Origin: Apostichopus japonicus
Lineage: Eukaryota > Echinodermata > Holothuroidea > Aspidochirotida > Stichopodidae
DNA: 64,000 nt
Assembly (NCBI RefSeq): GCF_037975245.1
Contig: NC_092564.1
Coordinates: forward strand, 16,189,984-16,253,983
Direction: 5' to 3'
Each line of letters begins with the position of its first letter. Within the stretch, counting starts at the first letter, position 1. A program made the position numbers and the translations under genes. The notes under the pieces are model-generated. The model searched no databases and had not been told where the DNA came from. It saw nothing but the letters and a program-made list of their open reading frames with translations. This document shows positions 1 to 64,000 of this stretch, one piece after another.

Positions 1-2686
1 AATATAAACACATTTTGATAATGTCAAAAATCTACCATGTACACAAAATGTCTGTTCTGGACAGTGATCAATATACTAATTTATTATCTCTTATAAGTAA
101 ATAATAATAATAGTAATAATAACAATTAGTCAAGACGTGCTACTAATATACTACTGTAATACTTGGTCCAATTAATAATCATCGACTGACTAGCCAATAA
201 TTTCAAGAGACATAGTTTTCAGTAGCAGGTAGCAGGTATCAAACGGAATAGATTGTAGATATTTTTTGGACTTTTTGGTTTTATAGAAGAGCGGTGCTGA
301 CGATGAGCGATAATTAAGTTATATTAAGTTGTATTAAGTTTTGACCTCACCCCCCCCCTCATCTCTTTCTCATCCCTCACCCATGGCCATAGTCAAAGTG
401 AACAAAAACTAACAATTACCATGAATAAAAATAAAAATATTCTATCCTCTTTCTATATTCTCCGTCAGTGTAAATGAGAAAATCGTGCTAAGATCGAAAC
501 GTCCTTGCCATTAACTTTTACACAGCATAAATAAGCTTAAAAATTCAAAAACTTGAAACCGTATAAAACTGCCATTCATAAGTGGTACAAAAGAGAATTG
601 GTTGTTAAAGGAATATTGCACAATTGTTCTATTTAAAGAAACTTTTCAACCGCAAACGGTAGCTTCTTTAATACTTTTGTGTACACACGGTGACTCTACC
701 AGGGTACCGTATGGTTTTGATAAGCTGAATAATATACCACCACCTGCAGAGGGCATTATTTGCCCCCAGATGTTTTAAAGAGCAACAGCAAATTAAATAT
801 TCCAATAAAATATCCAAAGCCAAAGCCAAAGAAAAAAAATGGCATTTTGTTCTGAAGTGTATCGATGCAGCCACCTCACATGTAAGGAATGGCCCATGAC
901 GATGTTTCTGGACAAAACGCTTCAAGGGTGTGATGATGCGATCATTACAAAATGGTCATTATTTTTTTGCACTGAAAAACAAGTATCTTGTGATAGCAAA
1001 TTGTAATCAGAGAATGGATTGGAAAATTGCATCAATAAAAGGGAACACTGATGCCAAAGAAAAAGTTGATTTATTTCTGCTTATTTTGATAAGTACCTCG
1101 AAAATTGAGGTAATTAAATGTGATATAATGATATTGAGGCTTGGAACAAGTAATCAGACCCAAATTGAACCCAACCCTGCTGCTCTAAATTTTTACATAA
1201 TTATAATTTATAAAACAACACTTATCATGACATGCTTTCCATTTCAAAGATTATTCTGAATTTCTGATGAAGGTGAAACTCTGTAACCTTTTGTCATATA
1301 TTTTAAATTTGAAGATATCAATACATGTATATATGTAAATTGTCTACATACATGGTAATTCCCCCGAAAAAACCTCATAAAATTTTATAGAACGGTTGAA
1401 TGACATCAAAATTTACACACACACACGCACAAAACGAAGAAAGGAAAAGGTTTTTAAGGTTCAGATAGCATCAGAGAGCCTTTGAAACTTATTCTGAGAC
1501 AATTAAAATCTAGATCTAACAATTTTTACATGTGGTTGTTAGAAAAAGGAACTCAAATTTTTGGAAAAGGGACTGAGGATTTAGAGCGTGGTTACATTTC
1601 TACACATTACACCCTTCTCTCCATCTCAGGACTTATATGTATTTCAATGCTTGTTTGTTATTGAATATATAAATTCTGCACATTAGCTTATATGTCTATG
1701 AGTGGTAAGATGTGTTATTAGGTTTTGGCACTTAATGAGGACATACATGGTTCGTGATTGTGGTTACAAAGATTTTATGAAAAAACGTCCCTCTATGATC
1801 TTCAGAAACAGAAGTTTGTCATGTCATAGTAGTTCATGCCACTTCTGCCAAAACCCACACCTACTCTTCCCGCTCCCTCCGACCTCCCTCTCCCCTACCT
1901 GCCCCCCCCTGTCTGTCTTCCTTCCTTTACTTAAACCACTCAGTGCGACCGTGGCGTTGGTATATTTCTAAAATGGACACAGGTGCTCTTTAATGATGAA
2001 GTGCTTGAATTAATTTGCTTTCTGCATTGATGTTATCATAAAGAAAAAAAGATTACCACTCGCTGTGTTTGTATTGTCCAACGTTAACACTTGACATTCA
2101 ACATATGATGGACAAGGTACAAATTTACAGCAATACCTGTGTTTGCACATCTATTGTAGGAGAATGTCAGACTCTTTTCATCGGAATGATTGTTCAAATG
2201 AAATGCTAACATGCTAGGAGTACAAACACAGATGAGGCTGTATGATGAATAGTGGGGAGTTTTGTTGACTATGAGTGTCATTATGAGTTCATACAGGCCA
2301 GTGTCTCCGTGTTTGCGGAGAGAAAAAAAAGTCAGATCGATGTCATTCATTTTTATGCAAATACATGGCACTTTCTCTTAATTCTTGCAAAACAAACTTT
2401 TTGCCGTTCATATTTGATTCACAAGATTGAAAACACTCAATGATTTGAGAAATAGGAGAAAATACTGACGGTGGGAAGCGTTAGGTTGGTTGGTTGGGTT
2501 GGATTGGGTCAGGGGGTCATTATGTTCCACTGCTATGGGGGTTATTAGGGGTTATTGCTATTGACCAGTGGCTTATAATGTGATCATGTATTGTCTTTAG
2601 AATGTGTGTCAAAAGTAGGACACTGCCATAGCTGCATCCAGGCTGTATAGGATGTTAGGTACCCTGCAGTACAGTATCATGCAATT
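1..2686. other. PCBP intron (left part)
   Basis: No exon supported. AT-rich sequence with short ATT and AC runs and a C-tract near 350. All ORFs here lack family likeness. Presumed intron upstream of the linker exon. Confidence 0.5.
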
Positions 2687-3152
2687 GGCAAGGCTGGGCT
2701 GCCAAGATGATATCTATTGTGTGTGATATTGATTTAGTCTTGCTACATTGAGGATATGACACATGCTGCAGGCTGCAGCTTTTCAATAGGCAATGCTAGG
2801 CTGCCAAGATGATTTCTGTGATATTGGTGTAGTCTTGCTACATAGAGGATTTGATACCTGTTGCAGGCTGCAGCTTTTCAATAGGCAATGCTAGGCTGCC
2901 AAGATGATTTCTGTGATATTGGTGTAGTCTTGCTACATAGAGGATTTGATACCTGTTGCAGGCTGCAGCTTTTCATTAGAGGCAATGCTAGGCTGCCAAG
3001 ATGCTATCTATTGTGTGTGATATTGCTTTAGTCTTCCTACATTGAGGATTTGATACCGGCTGCAGGCTGCAGCTTTTCAATAGGCAATGCTGGGCTGCCA
3101 AGATGATATCTGTGATATTGGTTTAGTCTTGCTGTATTGAGGATTTGACACC
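2687..3152. repeat. Tandem repeat, 95-105 bp unit, about 5 copies
   Basis: Five head-to-tail copies containing GGCTGCCAAGATGAT, TTAGTCTTGCTACAT and GCAGGCTGCAGCTTTTCA. The middle two copies are almost identical at about 95 bp. Others are longer by a TATTGTGTG insertion. Intronic. Confidence 0.8.
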
Positions 3153-3896
3153 TTCAGTTTGACTCTGTGCCTTAAACAAACAAAATATTAAATCATAGAA
3201 AAAACATGGAACTATGTTAAGTTATTCACACTCTGTGCTACTACTCACTTTATATGTTTATCACAACCAGTTATATAGTTTACAGTTTAAACGTATCTGG
3301 CAAATAGTGTGCATGTTTGTCATACCTTTGAAATGATATGGCCAACATAATTTAGTAATTAGGTTAAGGTCTCTGAAAAACATGAAAATTGTTGAAAAAT
3401 TGTGTTGGAGAGGTTTTATTCTAGTTAAAATTCAAGGATGCCTTGTTGTCAGTCAAGAAGAGTCTTTGATGAGCTTGAGTCTGGAAAAGATCTTGATGAA
3501 ATGGAGCAACAAATTGAAACTACATACCACAGCTTTTATCCATAAGAGGCAGTAGTATCTCTCTTATATGCTGAAAGGTTCTGAAGTTTTACCATAATGT
3601 GAAGGAAACAAAATATATAAAATATTTTGACTGATTTTTGTTAGATATTACTTCTTTAATAAAAACAGTAGGATCTGTTAAAAGAGTTAACAATTTTTTC
3701 AGAGCATTTTCGCCTCATTGAGACATCTCATTTTCAAACCTGTTTACCCTCTGGAATTTCTAGGATTGACTTCACAGGGTAAACTAGAACCTGCAGGAAA
3801 ACACGATCGTAAACGCTTAAACGAAAGCAGTGCTATAATTTGGTGGTGATTTACAGATGACATTTAAAGCCATACTTTCTCATTTGTCTCTTACAG
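3153..3896. other. PCBP intron before the first visible exon
   Basis: AT-rich. An open stretch after the acceptor-like TTTTTTCAG at 3701 is not recognisable as PCBP. Nothing else seen. Confidence 0.4.
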
Positions 3897-35765
<31,869 letters not shown>

Positions 35766-35857
35766 TACAAGGATAATAATCGCTGATGGCGTCTACAGGC
35801 CTCCGGAGATGACAGCTGCAGGCTCTACACGTTATGTTGCACTATTTTCCCGCTAAT

Positions 35858-35863
35858 AATAAA
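35858..35863 (+). terminator. AATAAA polyadenylation signal for PCBP end B
   Basis: Canonical AATAAA 93 bases after the short-tail stop, followed within 20-45 bases by a GT-rich stretch (CAGTGGTTGTGGTGC) suited as a downstream element. This gives a very short 3' UTR. Confidence 0.55.
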
Positions 35864-38248
35864 TCCATATAACAGTCAGTGGTTGTGGTGCCGTCTGATG
35901 GTGCTATATACTCACCTTATACAATTCCAGCCTCTTCATTGAGACAAAACAATCTGATGACATTACGTCTACCGTTTATAATCTTCATAAGCAAGTGTCT
36001 GAGTCCTCCCGCCTACGTATCTCTAAAACATACCAAAAGTTAGATCTTGATGTTATGTCGTGATGAATTCCCCCATGCAAACCCCGTCGCAGTTTTCGTT
36101 TGGTACAAGCTATTGTCCATCTTCGGGCTCTCCATGGAGTCTCATACTTGAGTCTCTTCGAGTTCCATAACTAGGCTTGACAAGAGTTGGGACAGAGAGC
36201 TGGTAGTCCCGGGGTCTGGAGTCAATAAAGGTACGGGGGAAATAGTGGGATAAAGAATAATGCCGTCTCATTCTCGTGATATACTTAACTAAGACTTCAA
36301 ATGGGTGCCTGGTGGATACCCGGCGCCCGACCTAAACGCCCAACGCACGTGCATCTAAGGTCCACAGTGGCAAATTTTCAGGAACCGTTCTGCAGGGAAA
36401 TTGTTCAACGATTGAACACATAATACTTTCATGGTAGATCCACGTAAATCAGTCTAATATATGCTGCAAAGAGAAGCTTTAATTGTCAGTAATTGGTGTA
36501 CTTGGCCAATTACCAGATTCCCATGTCATGGACATTACTAAGTCTCATTATATAATTTTGGTGTATCATTAGAGGTACTGTCTGGCGTTCTGAGGGGGGG
36601 GGGCTAGTAAGGGGGGTTAAAGTCTCGGGGTCCGGGTGAATAAGGGGGAAATATGTGATAAAGAAGTTTTCTCATTTTCATAACATGCTTTAAGAGGAAT
36701 TGAAGGCTTTAAAATGGGGTCTTAATTGCATATAATCCCCGGGCCCGCCAAGGCCTCTCGACGCCCCTACTTTCAGGTCTGTACACACCCAACGTAGAAT
36801 AATATTATACAAGCATTCTGGTTTATGACTGATCCTTCTCCTCTCGTTTCGTTGTCATCCTCCCACAGAGGCTTCATACAAACATCATCACTTTTAAGTG
36901 TAGATAGGTCTACCAATATACATAGAGCCGATGAAACTAAAGCCTAAAGCATCTATAGGTTGCAAATACCAGTCAGGAAGTCAATTTAAGGAATTAAAGG
37001 CTATAATAATCAGGTAATGTGGCATCTTACTGGTGCAAGACGAAGTGGTCGTTTGTGGTTATAGTGTATTATGAAATTGCGCCATGTTTGGACTATATTT
37101 CATTGAATCGAGTGCACTAGATATCGGTGTAAGGCGGTATTGTAATGTTGGTTCATTTAAACAGGTGTTTAAACAGTTTCAAAAGAAAGACAAAATATAT
37201 TATTTTTATATCACAAGCAACTTGCATAATGATAATCCTAAGCTCGGTCAGCGCAACAATGCCATATTTCATATATCATACATCACATATTCCTTACTTT
37301 ATCACTAAGAATAGAAATATGTTTATCAATTAAGAACCACCCGTCCTTCGTTTTGACCAGAGAGTAGGTACCGTACGACATTAAAAACTCCCTATGTGGA
37401 CGGAATATCTCATAACTACAAGTAGCGGGTATATCATGTAGAGAAAAACGACCAAACATGACTTTCTTTTATATCCCTGCAGTTTACCAAACGTAAACTA
37501 TACGCCCTTAACATTGTTTAAATATGGTTTATTAAAGAGTATAACTCTCTATATAAGTATCTTTTGATGAGGAGCTAGCTGGTGAATGATGTGCTTGCGA
37601 CAGCCTCAAGTAGTGTATAGACAAATGTTTTGTATCATTTTTAATATGTCATTCCAAGGGGCAATAATCTGGCGACATTACTGTTGGCGGAAACTTCACT
37701 AAGTCTTATTTATACCTGTAATGATATTTCAAGTATGCTGCATATGTTATATGAAGATATCCAATCATATATAGCTTATAGCTACACTGTGTAGTCTAAA
37801 TTTACCGTTAGCCTATATACAAACTGATGCAACAATTCCGATGTAGGCGATATCATACAATATATCAGCATACATCAGCATATAGGTCTATATAGCCTAA
37901 CTGAGTGAATTTACTCTCGGGTAAGTTGAAAAGATAATCTATGAAAGTTGAATACAATGAAGCCTTCATGCCCTGTTTGGCCATAATAGGAAATATCTGC
38001 AGTATATCAAGTTTGAAGTTCCCGCCAACAGAATCTCCCAGACCAATAAGCTTAGGCCATTAGCCTAACAGTGAACAATATAGCTTAGATTAACGTGGTT
38101 TTGTAGTCGTGGTTGTATTTTCTTCTTTTCATATATCTATATATAGGCGTCTCTATGCACTTTCATCATTGTATCAACTTAATGATACTACGAGACTGGC
38201 ACACGTGATTTTGATGTTTGCTTATAAGATAAATAAATCCGTTTAGTT

Positions 38249-38256
38249 TGACGTCA
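38249..38256. promoter_or_regulatory. Perfect CRE palindrome TGACGTCA
   Basis: In the PCBP-TEX9 intergenic region, about 4.3 kb upstream of the TEX9 start codon. Confidence 0.3.
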
Positions 38257-39582
38257 TTACGGTTGTTGACATTTGGTGTGCTATTCTGAAATGTAAAAAG
38301 ATTTATATCATGTTTCATTTTACTTAAATATGAGATTTGTATGTTATAATATCAGTGAATAAAATTTGGTTTGAATTCCGCCCAGGAAGTAGAAATTAAC
38401 AATGGCTTAACGCTAAAAACTAATAAAACCAAAGAAAGATGTATTGTTTAGTATTTATCATTACCATATTATACGTTTACCTATATATAGTACTTGCATA
38501 TAGATTTAGTCCGTAGAGCTTTTATTCCTTTAAAATTTTAAATTTTTGTGCAGGTATAATCTTCAACTCTTTTTTTTTTGTCCTTTCTTTTCTTCGCTTT
38601 TCCTTTTGCCAACATATTCATAGAAAAAATAATAATAAAAGACTCCTCCAGATTTCTGTTATATGAGTTGTACAAAAAAAAAATTCTTATTATTGCTATA
38701 TTGATAACAACTCATTGTTTTGTTTCTTGCCGCAATTTTTATAACCTCTTAGTTGAATTTTAATCCTTCCTTTCTTCATCTCTCATTACATATATACATG
38801 TACTACATTTCAAAACTTTTGTTCGGCGCCTGCAATTTTCATAATTCAGCCGCAAAATGTTATTATTAGTTTATTATTATTGTTTTTAGTTTTTGCAATC
38901 ATGCCAGCTGATGATCATGTTAAGCCGTTATAGGGACGGACTGAAAATTATTTTCAAAAACCGAATAACGGAATCATAAAACTAAAATCTGCATTAATAT
39001 ATATATGATTCGTTACGATTTGGGTATTTGGAGTTCTTTTCTGGGGACCAATTTTTGTTTCTTGATTAATATTGGCGTTTGTTTTATGACGTGGCGTTGT
39101 CGTCAATTAAATATTTCAATAATATATATATATATATGAAAGCAGCATCCGCGTTTTAACCTTGTTTGCTGTGCATACTTTCATTTAGCAATAATATTTA
39201 GTAAACATGTAGTATGAAAAGCAAAGAAGAGACACAGATAAATTATGGTTTTCATGCACAAACTCTTTCCTGATGGTTCCTTAAACCCTTGGTGGTGATT
39301 GGTTGTCCTATTACTGAGAGATTTATAGGGACAAAATGATGCATGTTCTAGCATTGAACCTATGCCTATACTATAGTATTGGCTCTACACCCATAGTATT
39401 ATGACTGCTACAGTAATGGGCCTATCCCGCGGTATTCTCCGCTTTATAGTATTGGGCCAGTACCATTACACCTCTTTAACCATAGTGTCATCCCTGCTGT
39501 GGTATTGGGCCATAGTATATTATGGCTGCTTTATTAGTATTGGGCATGGTCACATGAGGCATATTATACCGGGTCATGATGG

Positions 39583-39610
39583 CTAGAGTTCCTTTATAGA
39601 GGAACTCTAG
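39583..39610. repeat. Perfect hairpin, 11-bp arms
   Basis: CTAGAGTTCCT, a 6-base loop (TTATAG), then AGGAACTCTAG. It lies inside the degenerate ATAGTATT repeat field. Confidence 0.7.
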
Positions 39611-39924
39611 ATATGACTTGGGTCTATGCAGTAGTATTATGCATCCATGTCATTGTATTGATCATATACCATATATCATCAGTACTGGCCATATGCTATA
39701 CTATAGTAAACTCTTATGCCTGCTACAGAACTCGGTTCTGTATACCTTAGTATTGATGCTACTAAATTATTAGGACTGATTGATGTAGTACTAGTACTAC
39801 TACTAACAGAACCCAGCACATTTGTCAAGCACACAATACAATGATAACTAAACTTCACGAAGGAAACAATTCCGGTTTTGCGTAACAGTATATAGAGCAG
39901 GATATAGAGTACCATGCATTCCGC

Positions 39925-42073
<2,149 letters not shown>

Positions 42074-42081
42074 GGACCATC

Positions 42082-42427
42082 CAAGGGCGTAGGAACCGGG
42101 GGGCTGTGGAGGGGCGGAAGTATCATTCCGCCCCCCCCCCCCCGCTTCGCAAGTCAGAAAACCCCTTTTTCATTTCCAAATGAGAAAAAAATCTCATTTG
42201 GAGCACCAAATTGCATCTAAGGCCAGGTGAAAATGCAAAATTATATACAAAATGGAGTGGGTGGGTTGAAGTGTGCTATATTGCACCAAATTGCATCTGA
42301 GGCCACCTGGAAATGCAAAAAAAAATCCAAAGGGGGAGGGGGACACCCCTCCCCTTAGACCCTCCCCCAGGCCGGACATCAGTCTTCAGCCCCCCCCCCC
42401 ACTCAAAAGTACCTTCCTACGCCACTG
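42082..42427. mobile_element. Non-autonomous hAT-type MITE, 346 bp
   Basis: Terminal inverted repeats: left CAAGGGCGTAGGAA (42082-42095), and the right end TTCCTACGCCACTG (42414-42427) reads CAGTGGCGTAGGAA on the other strand, 12 of 14 identical. Flanked by a perfect 8-bp direct repeat GGACCATC (42074-42081 and 42428-42435). An 8-bp target duplication and CAGTGGCG-type ends are characteristic of hAT elements. No transposase. The interior has a duplicated word (CACCAAATTGCATCT), G/C runs and a short self-complementary CAAATGAG/CTCATTTG. Confidence 0.8.
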
Positions 42428-42594
42428 GGACCATCAACCCAACCGAAATGTACATGATTTTACATGTACGTAGATGCCATCATTGAACATGTCGGGCTTT
42501 TGTGATCTAGCCGATTACAACACCGAGCCACGCTAGCTGTCAGCCTGTATTTCGATCTGGCAAGGTCAGCTACAAATTTTTGTATTTTCGCAAA

Positions 42595-63461
<20,867 letters not shown>

Positions 63462-64000
63462 TTGTGGTACAATCAGTGATCATCTCAATTATAAATATTG
63501 TGATAACACATTGACACAAAATAAGAAACAGGACACATGTAGTACGCATCACTGTATGTGACCGTTTTGGGAGCATGATATAAAGTATAATCTCTTTCAA
63601 CACTTGAACATGATTGATGGCTGGAAAAGCTGTGTAGATGCCTCTCCCCTCTCAGACCATAAAATAATAATCATGCCATGATGGTTTGAACATAGTTATA
63701 ATGGGTTGGTTAATGTTCCAATCATGTCTTTAATTTTTAACTCTCTGGATGTTCTACTTATGTTTCATGGTCATTATCCACCCAAAAAAAAAAACAGCTC
63801 TCAGAGGAAGCTTTTGAAAGGTGAGAAAGTCTTAAAGTTAGGCCACACTTGTTGTGCAATTCCATGTAGCAGTTGATGCTTGTATATGCCAGTGTGACAG
63901 TTGGACTGTTGTTGTCTGTAACTGTTAATATACAGACTGTAATTCAGCCATCACTCCAGTGGATGTTTGTAACTATGAAAAGCATGTTATGGCTATTGAG

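Larger units (their letters stand above)
35876..39924. other. PCBP-TEX9 intergenic region, left part
   Basis: No coding exon supported. Short AT repeats at 38996-39005 and 39120-39136. About 39360-39680 holds degenerate copies of ATAGTATTGGGCC and ATTATGACTGCT words. Confidence 0.45.

Overview
This is metazoan nuclear DNA. It is A+T-rich by eye, with short exons separated by introns of one to several kilobases, GT-AG splice sites, microsatellites, SINE/MITE-like repeats and a decayed non-LTR retrotransposon. Both protein genes I recognise have one-to-one vertebrate counterparts. Together with the tRNA-derived SINE remnants and the many AGGCCTA motifs, this suggests a marine invertebrate, perhaps an echinoderm or other deuterostome. 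The species assignment is a guess. Nothing bacterial, viral or CRISPR-like was seen.

Layout. (1) About 1-35.9 kb holds the 3' half of a poly(rC)-binding protein gene (PCBP / hnRNP E type) on the + strand. Five exons carry the linker and the third KH domain (3897-15781). Two phase-compatible terminal exons follow: a Ser/Thr/Pro-rich tail ending K-Y-A-P-Y (21817-22189), and 13.5 kb further on a 13-residue tail (35723-35765) with its own AATAAA. The 5' half (KH1, KH2) lies upstream of the window. The introns contain a 95-105 bp tandem repeat (2.7-3.2 kb), a 45-bp minisatellite of about 35 copies (16.9-18.6 kb) and a tRNA-like SINE between TA microsatellites (18.9 kb). Between the two terminal exons are an unrecognised splice-compatible exon pair (30104-30211 and 32638-32678) and the start of a cluster of perfect TGACGTCA sites.

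(2) About 35.9-42.6 kb is intergenic, with AT and alternating purine-pyrimidine repeats, a perfect hairpin and, just before the next gene, a 346-bp hAT-type MITE with an 8-bp target duplication.

(3) 42.6-63.0 kb and beyond holds TEX9 (+ strand): ten exons that join in frame to 389 codons, close to the length I recall for human TEX9. Intron 1 carries an antisense, 5'-truncated non-LTR reverse transcriptase with an in-frame stop. Other introns carry a 30-bp minisatellite, a CATC array that starts about 30 bp after a splice donor, two foldback elements and a minus-strand tRNA-like SINE.

The two genes are head-to-tail neighbours, and the sequence gives no sign that they act together. PCBP proteins bind C-rich RNA and affect mRNA stability, splicing and translation. 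TEX9 is a coiled-coil protein linked to testis and cilia/centriolar satellites. The most useful observation is the pair of alternative PCBP C-terminal exons, which resemble the two tail types that vertebrates carry on separate PCBP paralogues.
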